Source of the DNA: Micrasema longulum
Lineage: Eukaryota > Arthropoda > Insecta > Trichoptera > Brachycentridae
Direction of reading: 5' to 3'
Length of the DNA stretch: 64,000 bases
NCBI GenBank assembly: GCA_022494885.1
Contig: JAGVSM010001189.1
Coordinates: 31,013-95,012 of the forward strand
Part shown: one piece after another, positions 23,773-38,200 of the stretch
Numbering within the stretch: position 1 is the stretch's first letter
How the letters are laid out: each line of letters opens with the position of its first letter
The notes under the pieces: generated by a model
Databases searched by the model: none
What the model saw: only the letters and a program-made list of their open reading frames with translations
What the model was told of the DNA's origin: nothing
Position numbers and translations under genes: made by a program

Positions 23773-25884
23773 ATAATTTTAAGGAACGTGCTTCAAATAA
23801 TAAAAAATAATGGAAAACGAATTTCTTCTCTAAACACGAGTCTATACTCATTATATTAAAACTCGATTTAAATGTGGCGTCGCTGATATTAGTGAGTAGA
23901 TTATTCTACAATTGAGCAGCTATTACCTACTGAAAAGGAGGCTTTATTGCATTCTACTTCAAGATTACGTCGTTGCAAGCTTATAAAAGGGCCGCGGAAA
24001 TATAATCGAGTTGACAAAAGTCATAATTCCTCATTTTAAACCTGTGTAGGTACTAACATGCTTCTCATAACTCTGTGGCTGTAAAGATATAGGTCATCTC
24101 GAAGGAAGTTTGGTGATGATATAAGTTAGCTGCATATGCCAGCGTTAGGAAAAAGATTTTCGTAATATTGCCCATTGGAGAAGTGCAGTAAGTAATAGTC
24201 CTCCCGTTGCTGCTGCATATTTTCTTTTAAGTAGCGCTTGGCAAAGCAAAATGGAAATTTCGAGAAGAAGTTGCGCACCTTGCTTGTTCATTTGCTCTCC
24301 ATCCTCTTACCCAACATATTTGGATAATTATTTGTCTTGTTTTCAAATGCGTAATTCTACTCTGAATATCTACAATGAATGGATTTACCGACCAAGTAAC
24401 AGTTATAGCTTGTACGCCCGAATAATCTGAGAATAGGTACCTACTTTTGCAACACGCCACTTCTCTGGAACTTTTTCAAGCAATCATTTAAGAACTTCTC
24501 GTATTGCGAGTATCCAACAGTTGAAAAGTTATTTTTCAGGCTCGCATAGTTGTTATATACAAGCCTGGAAAGCTAAGCAGAAGTTATCTAGTTTAAATAA
24601 TGTTTCACAAAGTATCTAGTGGTTCTGTATCGCCCTCAAAGGGTAGTAAAGTTCGCATCAAAATTGAAAATTGGAATCAACGCGTTGGTGGAATACAAAT
24701 GATATCAGTTTTAAAAAGTCAATAAAATAAACCCTTTAAAAGCTGAAACCTTAACAAATAAAATAAATAAAAACATTTAAATTGATTGAATCAAACATAA
24801 AAGACAATGAAAACATTAATGGTACGATCGGTACGATTTACGTACCTAGATATCGTGGGAATTTTTTTTATCATACACTAGCAACATTTTCACTAACTGC
24901 CAAATGTTTAGGTGCGTTTCAAAACTAAACGTGTTTGTGCACGGTTGTAGTTTCGTTTTTTGAAATTAACTCGTTTTTTTTAGTAATAATTCCATAACTG
25001 TTCTAGTAGTCAAATATATTTTCTTTATGCATTTATTACGGAAATATAACGAATTGGATATAAAACAATATATGACAATACATATCTCATTTTATTTTAA
25101 GTACACAAAATTTCAGATTAAATCACTTTTGATCCAACTTTTGAAAGTTTCACTCATAAAAAAAATCATTGAAATCACGTTGGTTTGAGAGATTATAAGA
25201 TAATTACAAATTAATATTTTTTCTTTATTTTATTGAAATAAACGACACTTTGTGCCTTTAACATGCTAGGCACATTATTAAATAGACACACAAGTAAAGT
25301 TCTTTGTTGAAAAAGTAAATAAAACTATTTCTTATTTTATGTAAAAAAAAAAGACTCGAGAATATTAAATTTGACATTTGACGATTTGAAATGAGCTTTA
25401 AACGTTAAAAGAGCAATATCTCACAACTTGTAAAATGTTAGTTACCAACTTGTTTCAGAAACCGGACGATATTACATAATATGCAAGAAAATTAAATCGA
25501 AAAAAAAAAACCCATTGAAAAAGAAATACTGCCAATGTTGAATAATATTCAATCAAAAATAAGGAAATAAACGTTATTCGGAGACAATTATGTCTAGTCT
25601 TTTCCTCTCATAAAATAAAAAAAAAAGGGTTGCCTTTTAGGTATTATACTTTTTTGCATACTTTGCGTTATTCATAAAATCATATTGTTTTAAAAAATAT
25701 ACTCGATGTTTAGGTCTTTAAAGGGAAAATTGATCGTAATTTCATTTTAAACAATACGAGATAATACATTATACAAATGACAGCTTTTCACGGTTTTGTA
25801 TCAGTGCTCTTATTTTCTGAACGCAGTCGAAGTTTAAAAGTGCGAAAATGTGGCGCGAGGTGGCGAAAAGAAAGACGACAGCTG

Positions 25885-25890
25885 TCAGTT
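25885..25890 (+). promoter_or_regulatory. Candidate initiator of ANKZF1
   Basis: TCAGTT in a region of raised G+C (25830-26000) upstream of exon 1. It is a consensus match without other support. Confidence 0.2.
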
Positions 25891-26105
25891 GTGATTTCAC
25901 AATATTTTTGACAAGTTGTGAAATAATGTAATTTTCTTATCGGGAGAAACCCGAGCAGCAGTAGGTGGTTATTCGGTTAGTGTTTAGTGTCGCGCGGTCT
26001 CGTTGCCTTTTTAAATACGTATAAAAAATAGTTCTAGTATACTAAGGCGAATACAAGAGTAAATTTATAATTTATACCTTTTCGATATAACCCCAAATCT
26101 TCAGA

Positions 26106-26214
26106 ATGGAATCGAAAATTCGCACAAGCAAGATTTACGATTTGCCATCGTTTGAGAAACTGATAGATGGGATTCAAGTTTCCGCGTGTATGATCTCCGA
26201 TGCTCCTCCTGTTG
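26106..26214 (+). CDS. ANKZF1: Exon 1 of ANKZF1
   Basis: It encodes [20 protein letters not shown] and on to residue 36, then a GTAAGT donor. This ATG is chosen because exon 2 continues it in phase 1 with VDEASVVRR and because no upstream coding extension is seen. A TCAGTT matching the arthropod initiator consensus lies at 25885-25890, about 220 bases upstream. Confidence 0.85.
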
Positions 26215-29200
26215 GTAAGTTATCAGACAATATTTTATGTTTGGAAAAAAGAAAACGAATTGGATCATGATAATATCATGATGCAATAATTTCACCTGTC
26301 TAGTATCAATGGTTGAAATTCATTTATTAATTTCTTACGAAGCAATCCTGCACACTTTATTTACAGTAGTAATCTGCTATCAGGTCCCATTCCGTTGAAC
26401 TGCAGCTGGAATTTTAGCCTTTGTGTATTTATATTCTTTTGTTAAACTATGTGATCTTTTTATTATGGAAATAAAGATGAGTGATATTTAAATCCACAAA
26501 CTTAGAATAACTAATGCCCAGTTTCATCTCTTTTAAGACATCCTCTAGATCGAGATGTCGCAAAAGTGATCTTATAATTTTTTTATTTAAATTTGTGTAT
26601 TTAGGTACAACTCGTTTTTTATTTCTATAATAAATTGCATTAATCTACACACGCCCCTGAAATATGCTAAAATTTTAATCTGTATTCATTGTTTATTTTG
26701 TCTGTGGCAGCCGCTAAGCGAATTTCGTTTGTTAAAAAAAATGGATCAAAGAATTAGTATCAAATTTTGTGTAAAATATGAAATAAAGTGTGCGAAATGT
26801 TAACAAAGACCTATGGTGAGTCTGCTATGAGTGAAACAAGAGTTTAAGTGGTATAAGTGTTTCCAAGATGGCCGTGAAGACGTTGAAGATGATGAACGGC
26901 CCGGATGCCCTAGCACATCGACAACCGATGAAAATGTGGAAAAAGTTAATGAAATGGTTATGAACAATCGCCGAATCACCATCAGAGAAGTCGCTGATGA
27001 TGTTGGCATATCAATTGTCTCATGCCATGAATTTTTTTCACGCACGTGGCAGCAAAAATTGTTATTGGCAATCTGACTCTCCAAACCTGCGAAATTTTAA
27101 AATTCCTGTTATTTTCTGAACACACCTCGTCACTAACAAAATAAGTGTTTAAACTAATAAGTAAAATATCTAAATTTTGAATGCGGGGACAGGGTTAACA
27201 CCCAATATTTAATATGAAATAGTTTGATGGACACTAGAATTAGTATGTTCCCTCTACTCAACCGTCACATAAGACATTATATTATGCACTTCTTTGCAAA
27301 TAATATATTTTGATACAAACATAAGCATTCTTATAAGTTACAAACTTTATTCATTCTCAACATCTGAAATATTATAGTTTTTCAATAACAGGTTGTTTTT
27401 CTTCATTGTCGAGTGTCGGTTTCAGTGGACGAGGCTAGCGTGGTGAGGCGGGCGGGGGCCCTGACACTGGGGATCGGAGCCGGCAACACGTGCAGTAGCT
27501 GCGGCGAAGGCCCGTTCCCGTCGCGCGTGCTGCAGAGCCAGCACTACCGCGGGCGCTGGCACATCCTGAACCTGCGACGCCGCCTGCTCGGCAAGGGGCC
27601 CCTCAGTCAGGGCGAATTCCAGGCCAGAGAAGGTACTTTGGGCTTCTTGAACACACATAATTAAACTAAATGTCAAATGTTCAGTTCTCACTTTGGAAAT
27701 TCTAATTATTTCTTTCGCAATACTTTGGGTCTTTTTTCCACTACGCTATCTGAAACAGCAGTTTAGAATTTGTAAAATTTTGCACAGTTTTGCTAGTGTT
27801 GAAAAGTATCGAACTTAGTGATACAAAGTTATTTTACCGTAAATCTGTACTTAATGACTTTTACTTATCAGCTGAGGATATTATCTACAAATACAATTCT
27901 GCCATTTTATTTATTTATTAAGGAAATCATACAGATGAAAATTTTTATTGGTAGATGATTGATGCGTTTAATAGTTTTGTGGGCAGGGGTCTACAAATGC
28001 TACGAAGGCATTTTTCACCCATACAATTTTTACCCTTGTAAAAAGTTATCCAAATTTTGAAAAAAATGGTAATCAGTTGAAGCAAGGTACAGGGAGTATG
28101 GTGGGCGGAGAGTTAAGCGGAGGCGGATTGAGACTATAGTTTTGTGTGTGAAATAGAACCAGAATCCTGGATTAGTGCTTTTGACTCGATTGCTGCTCTC
28201 AGGTAAAAATATTAAATAAGGAAGTCGAGTGGAGATAAGTTCACCCTGTAGAGAGTGTTAAGTGTTTGCCTACCATGTTCGAGATTCCGGGTTCAATAGC
28301 TGGGAAGGTCTCCATGAAATATTGATTAAAAAGATGGTTCTACACCCCAATATTCCACGTTTCTGGACATCACCTTACCTTTAGGTAATAGTTGATCGAT
28401 ATACGCTGCCTCTAGTGTACTAATGCAGAGCCCTAGGCACCATCGGATGTGGACGGGCTGATAATACGTTGAGTTTTTTTCGTAGACACGTGTACTATTC
28501 AAAACAAATAATATTTTTTCTCTCAAACATAACCATAATACACGCTTCTTGTATAGTGATGGTTTGGTAGTACCAAAAGTATGTAATAAGTAAGGTAATA
28601 GAACTCTCAAATATTTAGTACTTAGCATTTTTAATTTATTGCTGAAAGAACTTAAATTTAACTCACATTGTAACAAGAGCAAAATAAGAGAGTGGCTACT
28701 CTCTTATTTCTCTTATCAAAAGTTTATACATGTAAATATTTTAATTTTTCATATATTTTCTTGTATAAAAAAAATAAATTCACATATTATTATTTGCTTA
28801 TTTATTTATTTACATGTATATTCTGATCTTTCCGGCTGTTAATTTATATCTTTTATTCATTGTTTTTATAAATGTAGATAATATTATATAAGTTTGTATA
28901 AATATAATCTTTACCAACAAGCTACAGAAAGTGGCTTAGTGGGATTTTAGTTTTAGTAAAAATGTAACAATTGAAATTTTGAAAACTGTAAAATTGTATG
29001 ATAATATTATTTAAATAAAAAATAAAATAATAAATAAATAAGGTCTTATATTGATTTATCCATGCCTGTTGCGCTATCTATTTTGAATATTTGTTTTCAG
29101 ACGGTGCCTCCAGCAGCTCCTCGGAGAGTGACTCAGACTCGGAAGTGGAGGTGAGAAAGGGGCGAGGTGGCGAGGTATCTGAGCTGTTCCTGGCTGCGAC

Positions 29201-32200
29201 GCGACACTGCAGAGCATACTTCACCAACAGATCGGGGCAGGTCCTCTCTGTGTACCGCTGTTTGCTGCATCACAAAAAGGTCAGTATTTATTCTGAATGA
29301 GGTCAGGACCATAAATGTGTGCATATCAACACATTTTATGCGGGCTTCACAATAATTATTCCTTTATAAAGTCCCGCACAAAAATTATTCCTTTCTGCTC
29401 ACCCATCATATAATCATCATGTGTGAAAATAAGACGGATATAATCGGCTCATTAACTCTAAACAAATCATCATCTAGTGTGTATACGTAAATGAAATGAC
29501 AGCTTATCTTACTTTTTATATATGTGTGTGTAATTTGGAACATCTCGAAGCATCGATATAAAATACTCGCGCGAAATAATCAAGCAGTCTGCCTTTCCTC
29601 CCTTTAAAGAGGAGCCGGCGTAGAGGGATTTCTACCCTTCCCGCTCATAGGCACCGGTCGGGCATGCGGGTAGAACTACCCTGACTCTGAGGTTGTTTAC
29701 GACTTGTTGAAAATGGTCCCAAAATTAATATATTTGGGTAAATTATAAGAACACAAATACTTTTTCTACGCAGATTTAATATTCGCATTAAAGAACACAT
29801 GAAACATTTAAATAATAACAATTTTTCAGAGTTTGCAATCATCTCATAACATCAAATCACGATTTTGAAAAGGATAAAGGAGTAAACATTTTAGGTTCAA
29901 ATAATAAGAAAGGACTTAAATAATATGGACATTTTTCACACTGAAAAAGCCTTCAAAAATGATATTATCTTAGTAAATAATCAAATAACTTTTCAGTACA
30001 GCCCACTTTTTGAATTAAAAATTAAACTATCGGGTAACCCCACCTCTATCCCCCCTTCCACTCAACTCCCTACCAATTCTTCAATATAAGATAAAATATT
30101 TTTTAATTATGATTAATGCATGTTTAGACATGGTAGTGTTGGCATGTCTATAAATCTGCGTGTGATTTATGTATTTTTGGAAATACTATATATATATATA
30201 TATATTTACTACGGTAATGGTGAAGGTGGAGGTATATTATAGTATTTGCATGTTGGTGTAGTGACTGTCCTGACTAAGAGATGGGTACGACTCGAAACCG
30301 GTTGACTAAAAAAGTCGGTAAGTGGTTATATACTTATATTTACTAACATTAATCAAAATGTTTGACCACAAAGTTAACGCTTTAAACATAAATAATAAAT
30401 ACTTTTTTTATTAAAAAAAGTTTTTTTTTTTACATACAAGTGGCTCCAGGGGCGAACTGTGTATACAAGCGATTATGCGCTGCTTACCATTATATTTAAG
30501 TAACTATAATAATGTTTTATGGTGACTTTATTAACAGAAAAACAAATAAATAATTAACATTTATTTTAAATCATTTCCACCGTTTGTATTTTTATCCTAA
30601 TATAAATATAAATTTTAATAAAGCGCGCTAGCACCTGCGGTGAGCCAAGAAACTAGCTGATTATTCCAGCTTATTTTTTCAAACAAATAAGTATACTATA
30701 TTTTGAATGTATTAACCCTAGTGCGGGTTTCTTCTCCTAGGTTAAACTTGCAGATTACACAAATCATTTGAAGATTCTTGATTTGGAAAACAGTACTTCA
30801 AACATTGTTTCTTAAGAACTATTTTTCTTTGAAATGGTACTTTTGACATAAGACCATAATTACTTTCATGCGTCATATTTCAGGACATATAGTGCTCCAC
30901 GCGACCGTTTTTAGCACTATTAATTACTAGAACAATTCGGCCAGTTGACATTTCAATTGAATACCTAATATCGACTTAATTCATTGTAGCATTTTTTATT
31001 TATTTTTGAATGAATTATATATTAAAGTAATGCATAAAATATCCATATAATATAATACATCACAAAGTTACATTGTTTGAGTTGATTTCATGGATGAGAG
31101 TTGTTGTATCACACAGAACCACGGAAAAATATCAATTTATAGTTACATTATGTTATATTATGTACCTTCTATGTAGGTACAAATATATGGTATTTTATTA
31201 TAGCTTACCTGTAAATAAAATCACCATTCGCCACTGGGTGGCTCATGTGTTAGGATTCCATATAGGCAGGAACAGGTACCCCTTTTACGATGAGATATTA
31301 TAAACATGTGCTGAGGCCAAAGTTGTAATTTTATTTCGGCACCATTCTGCACTTCAAGACAGTCTGTACTGTGAAAATTTAGTTTAAGTAGCTCTTTTGA
31401 AATGCATTCATTAAAAAAAAAACTGTAAGGCCTTTGTTATATGTTTATCGCTTATCATCACATAAAGGCGCTTTAAGGGTATATCTTTTTATGTGAGATC
31501 AGATACTCGCGGGCAATGAGTCAACATTGTTTTATTTCAGGAATGCATAGGAGGAGATGGACTAGGGGAGCGCTGGGTGGGAGCCTGTCAGGGGCTTCTG
31601 AAGTCTGGGGGGTGGGCAATCCTCATGAGCGCCGGAGGACACTTTGCCGGTGCTGTCTTTAGGGGAGAAACTGCAGTTCCTCTCAAGTAAGAGTTTTCGG
31701 TACATTTCATTGCTTTGCGGAAGTTGTCCAGCTAAAAAATATTTTATTTTATATAATTAAAATGCTCTTGAACATTTAAAATTATTTGTTACGAATAAAT
31801 GTGTTAGATAGTAGAATCCAGTTGTGAAAAAACCTCGGACATCTGATTTATAGTCCGCAACACTTTCACCGACTCATAAATTGAGAAGCGTGGAATCAAA
31901 ACTCGCATGAATAAAAATATGCATAAATTGAGAAAAGTATGCCAAGTTACTCTTATTAGCGCCATCTATCCATCACATTTTACTTTGTTGTTAAAATGTA
32001 ACTTTTAAACATAGAAAATTGCTTGGTTTTAAAAAAATTAGCGTTGGTGTCAAAACTAACATTATCCATCAGATAAAGTTAGTTTTGACACCGAGCCCCT
32101 TTTCACCAATCAGAACTCGGCATTTCTTCTTAACAAAAATGGCAGCTTACAGGGTTGGAGCACTATTTAAAAAAATGGAATAATCCGATATGCTTCTATT

Positions 32201-35200
32201 TTAAAGGCTTGTCAACAGCCTTATTTAAAAAAAAATGGAATAATCCGCTAAGATTCAATAGCCTTATTTAAACAAAATTGAACAATCCGCTACCCTTCCA
32301 TTTTAAAGGCTTGTTAATAGCTTTTTTTTTTTAATGAATAATTTGTTAAGCTTCTATTTTAAAGGCTTGTCAATAGCCTTATTTAAAAAAAAAATCCTCC
32401 AAGCTTCTATTTTAAAGGCTTGTTAACAGCCTTATTTAAAAAAAATTGAATAATCCGCTAAGCTTATATCTTAAAGGCTTGCCAGCGGGTGGGAAAGAAA
32501 GGATATAGAAGAAAGTTACGAAAAATACACCACACTACCCAGACCAACTAAAAAAAGTCTTTGATATTATGATGTTATTAAAATGGTTTTTTTGTGTTCT
32601 AGACACAAGACGTTTCATTCATACGTGACGAGGAGGGGACAGGGGAAGGCACAGGGGACAAGAGATAATCGGGGGAACGCACCGCGATCTGCTGGCGCCT
32701 CTCTTAGGAGATACAACCAGGAGCAGTTTGCGCAGGTAACATTATTAATGTATCCATTTTAATATTTTCAGACTGAATTTTTGATTGCTATTTATTTATT
32801 TTTATTTGTAGGGGATATATCTTTTGTGTTAATGAATAATGCGCAGGAAATTTACCATGGGTTTTGTTGCAAGGTTGCGTGTTTTATATAACTAAAAGAT
32901 ATCACCAACATGTTGATTTTAATTTATTACAAACCAAATTATAGAAATATAACAATAGCTTTAATATGAAATTATAATGGATATGTCTGCAATACTGATT
33001 AATACATTTAACTGTGCTCGTGGAATGATTTTATGAAATTGAATTGTATGTCTGTAGTCACGTCTACAAACACGTCTGCAACCCACGGTGAACGGGAGAG
33101 GTTTTTCGGTTTGGTATACTGAAGGTTGTTGTGTGCGCGTTGATCTATGGTAGCCTGGCGGTTGTTTGATTGTGTTGTTTAGCGGCCAGGGAGTCACGTA
33201 ATTTAAATTTCTCGTGTGACACAACAGGCCAAGAGGTCCAATTATAGTAATAATCTACTGCACAAAAAGCTAAGGTTTGAGAAAATCACATTCGATTCGA
33301 GAAGAAACATACTTAGTCAGTTTATTTATGAATTTGAGTTAAACATGCCAATTTGTAAATTTTAACTGTACCCAAAAAACTTAATAAACATTTTATCAGT
33401 CATCGACAAAGTTTGAAATCGACAAGGATTGAAGCTGTACAATGAGTTACCTGAAAAAATAGAAAGCATTTAAATATTTAAAATTAATTTGAAAAAATAT
33501 GTTTTTGAGAAGTTTTGATAAAAAAATGTAATTTTATTTATAGGAGTTCGATGTTATGAACTAACTTAACAAACCATAAATAAACAAATAATAATGTCGT
33601 CAAAAAGTTTTGGATCAGGCGGAAGAAACACAATTAGTCAATAAGAAAAGTGAAAGGAAGAAAAGATGAAAAATAAAATCTATCATTTTATTTTATTTAT
33701 TATACATTTTTCTTTGCATTTTACAATAGGTATATTTACAAGTTACAAATTAATACAAAATACACTATTGCAAAAACACTAAAAAAATCCCACAAAGGCA
33801 TGCACTGTGTGGGTATACATTTTATTTCAAATTTCAAATAAAGGCTACTGGAAGAATACGGCAGTTATAAAAAAAGATAAAAAAATAAGTGTAAATATTA
33901 CAAAATATTTTTTTATCAATGAAAATGAGAATATAATAATAAGTATATGCTATTCATTAAAAGATAATCTATTTAAATCTGCTTTTTTTATTCATAATTT
34001 CAACAAAAAAATTAATTAAAACAAATTTAAATAATGAATCTCTATCATATTGCCCTTATGAGATGCGTTGAACAGTTTTGGAGCTATGAACAATAAGTTT
34101 CTTTGCCCGAGTCTGGATTTACGGTAAGGGATTTCAAGTAAACTATTCAATTCTATTATTGACTATGCATGTTTCTTCCGTCCAGTCTTCAATTGTGATC
34201 TACCTGGGAATCGAACCCGGAACCTTCGGTGTGCGAGGCAATCATCTTTTATCATTACACTACAGGGTTTGGGTTTAACCTACTCCTTGCTCGCATAATA
34301 CTTTTTATTAAAAGTAACCTTTATTGAAAATGCATTGCAGCACGTGAAGGACATACTGAATCTGTGGAAAGAGGATCTGCAGGCGTGTTCGCTCATCCTG
34401 TACCGGGCTGTGGGGCCCCTGAACCAGGGGGCCCTGCTGGGGGCGGGGTCCCCGCTGCGCCCTGCCGACACCCGCCTGCGCACGCTGCCCTTTCCCACGC
34501 GCCGGCCCTCACACCGCGAGCTGTTGCGCGCACATGACATCCTGTCCACCGTGGAGATATACGGTATGGACATACTCAAAATGTTATTGATCAAACTAGC
34601 TGGTATAAAAATTGAAATAATTATGCCGGACAAATCTCACCTGCATCAATAAAGGTTTCAGCTCTTTTGCTTCTCAAAAGCCAACAGATGGAAGAGTTGA
34701 GGAAGTATGGATGTTTAAAAATGGTAAATAAAATAATTATAGTATACCACTTAAATCAGCCGACAGGTAATGAGTCCTGTAAATGCCTAGATTTCCTAAT
34801 TCCCTTCTCAAAAATGTTTTTGCTCTCTGTATAATATATTTTCATGAATGTTCGGGCTTATTATAATAAACTGACATTTTAATTTTTTATCCTAGTTTCG
34901 ACATCCTGAACTGCGAGAATTGATTTCTTGTAAAGTAGGAAAAGTAAAATAAAAATTATGGCACGCATGTCGTCGTCAAAAAGTTAAATCAGCCACTTAA
35001 TTGGGTGGCTAAGCTTTTCATTAAATGCCGGCATTTAAATGAATGGCTAGGCCATCTGTTGAATTAATTTAGATAACTCAATGTTCAACGTGCTGGCCGG
35101 TTGAAAGCACGCCCTTTGGGAACTGCCAAATCAAATTTAATATAGAATATTTTCAGAAAATAAACGACAGACACCTAATAATATTTTTGTACTACATAAT

Positions 35201-38200
35201 TTGAATGTTTTATATTTTCATGATTTTTACCGAGTTGTGTAAAAGCTGAATAAAACATGTTTTTACAATATATTCTGTTTTTATTTTTGTATTTTAGAAA
35301 CTGCGGAAATTTTTCAAAGAGCCATTGCACCAGCAAACACTGCCAGCAACACATACTCCAGTGACAAGAACAGTGGCCGAGCGTCACGAACTACCAAACC
35401 TAGTCCTGTGAAGTTAGACAGAGCCAAGTCCAGGGAAGTCAACGCCAGAACCATCCCTGATGGGCCTCCCATGTCCAGTGAAGATGAGACTCCGACCTTC
35501 CAGCCATCTACCTGCCCCGCCAACTGGACTAAAACTCTCTCGGAGTATGATAAATCTATAAAAAAACCCAGCAGAGACATCCTTAGACAAGATAGCGTGG
35601 AAGAAAAGACACCAGTTAAAAAAGTCACAAAAAAACTTATCAATTTGGATTTGACGGGAACTTTAGAAGATTTTGATGATTCCGTGAAGAAAAAGAACAA
35701 AAAAACTAAGAGAAAAGGGCCAGAGAAACAAAAGGGAACCGAAAATAAAATACAGGTAGATTCTGTTAAAGATAGTGAAAAGGATGCAAGTAAAGAAAAG
35801 GTTGAAGATGTAAAATCAAAGCCAGGAAAAGGAGGAAAGAATCTTGTAAAAATTCCAGCCATCGTAGAAAAGGTAAGCTTTTTATCAGCCACGAATATTA
35901 ACCCTGCCAAAGCATTTTTTTAAAAATATTTGTGTGACTTGCGACCTACGCGTAGCTGTTTTAAAAATAATTATATCTCTAAAATTAGTCATCCTATTTA
36001 GGTAAAATAAAAAGCATTATCAAAATAAAAAATTGGTTATAATTTACAAAAGCTTTATTTGTAATTTTTCACATTTTATATAATTACACATTAAAGCTTC
36101 TTCTGATCCGGAGGTCATTTCTGTATTAGAATTGCTGTCCATATAAATTTCTCCAAATCTGTCATTGTAATTATCTCCTAATTGTGGGTGTGCAAAAAAT
36201 AAAAACAATTAAAAAATAAAAAACAGGAAAAAATATTGCAAAAAGTATTGTTTTGTATGTACTTACAATAAAATGAAAATAATCCCAAGAACAGCAATGT
36301 GATTACAACCGTCCAGTTCAGAAGATGATGAGAAAGTGAGAGTGGTGTAGATTGCGTGTTTTATTACCGTCCGTCTAATAAAACACAACGCATATCCCAA
36401 GAGTCGACCTAACGCAGGTATAAACACTAATATTACGCATCATGACAAAAATATTTATCGGAACCGAAAATAAAATTATGGGTCGCTATCTTAAAGACAT
36501 TATTTACGTAAGCAAATATTTATATTGTGAATACTATTGTCATAAATTAGTGTAATCCGAAATGCACCATAATCACTGGTCTCGTACGGGACCATTGGGC
36601 GTGTAAAGGTTAATGAATTTCAGAATAATGATCTTGAAAAATTGACCATTCTTACAATGCCCCCTTAGCCAGTGGTTGTTCAGTAAAAAATCAAGCCTTA
36701 ATCTATTTTTTAAAACAATAATAACATACAATTTATGCAGTACCATTTTTATGTTAGCATTGTGTTCAGGTGGATAAAAGATACAATTATAGTTGTATTT
36801 GTGTCTGAAATAGAAACAGAATCTTTGACCAGTGTTTTCATGCTTAACTACATTCATTTAGACAGAACGGTAAATGTTAGATGGATCATAAGCTCTGTAA
36901 ATGCCTAGACTTCCATATTCTCGACAGCTTCATCTCTGCGAAGAAGTGTTAAATTATTTAATAGCAATTAAAATATTCTGGTACATAAGAAAAAATGTAA
37001 CAATGATATTTTTTTTCCAGCTGTGGAAGTGCGTGGAGTCGGGAGAGATGGAGCTGGACCTGATGTTGGACCGTTGGGAAGGTCCTCCCAGTTTGGAGGA
37101 AGCCCTCAACATGCCAGACTTGGTGGATGGTAACACGGCGCTACACAAGGCCTCCATCGCTGAGCAAACTCGAGTCATCTCGTATGTTATTAATATTACT
37201 TATATTTAATCTTTATATCTTACAAAATGGGTTGCTATTCCTATGGGAATAAGTCGAACAGGCGAAGTGGTGTGGTATACATAATATTTCTACGGATTCA
37301 TTAAATATTAAAATTAATTGTAAAAATAGGAAAGAAAGTGAATAAGAATCGAAACCAAAAACACTTTAAAGGGAGGAGAATTGTGGTGATAGCCATTCGA
37401 TGGATAGGTTAGCTGATTTAATCATAGCGGGAGTGGTGTGGAGTAAGTCCGGCATGTCATGTCTTTCTGGATCTTCATTGTTTTCTGCATCCATCAACAC
37501 ATAAAACAAATGATTAATAATTACACGTGCAGTGGCAGAACTTTGAATATAAGTAAAATTAGTAGCTTAGTAAATTTATATTTTTTATTACTAATTGAAG
37601 AGATTACTATTCTACTAAATGTTAAAACAGTAACAATACCCATACTTGAAATGAAAAATAACAACTTTATAATTATGAAATAAGCTTACCAGAAAGAAAA
37701 GATGGAGCCATATCAGTTGATAGCTACCTGCCCCCAGTTTAATAATTATTAACAATGCTTTGAGTATGTCTAGATGTTTGTAGACAGGCTGGATTTCCTC
37801 CCTAGGGAGTGATTTAGATCTTAATTGCCGGTTTAAGTGACCACTTTATGAATCTCACCCACATGATAAAGGTTTTAGCTCTTTTACTTCACAAAAGTAA
37901 ACAGATGGAAACGTTGAGGAAATGTGAACGTTTAAACATAGGTAGAATGGTGTATGTTACACAGTGTGTAAAGTGGCCACTAAAGCCAGCCAATGACATA
38001 TATTCTATATTCCCTTCTCAAAATTGTTTTACCTCTGCTGCAAAAAAAATTGAATTGAACATTATTATTTGGTTTTAGTTATTCACCTAGAAGTTGTTTG
38101 TATGAAATGGGTTCGGGCGAATCTCGTCACTGTTATTTTACTTTTTACAATATAATTTGTGTGGTTGTGTAAAACATAAATGTTTCTTATGCATAAACGC

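Larger units (their letters stand above)
18758..26105. other. Intergenic region between divergent Ig receptor and ANKZF1
   Basis: It contains the CpG-rich block at 19330-19510, SINE A copies, a hammerhead-like element at 21350-21480, a SINE split by a transposon (21571-22590), and diverged duplicates at 22960-23170. 23200-25800 shows only AT-rich sequence and a TA microsatellite. No gene recognised. Confidence 0.5.

Noticed and set aside
24227..24460. 77-codon minus-strand open frame in the intergenic region
   Set aside because: No recognisable motif, no splice context and no neighbouring exons.
28326..28682. 118-codon minus-strand open frame
   Set aside because: It crosses a diverged SINE A copy on the opposite strand and has no recognisable domain.
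34280..34633. 117-codon minus-strand open frame
   Set aside because: Antisense of GC-rich ANKZF1 exon 6.
35314..35910. 198-codon minus-strand open frame
   Set aside because: It is the antisense shadow of A-rich exon 7 of ANKZF1. Its predicted protein is low-complexity Phe/Ser/Leu.
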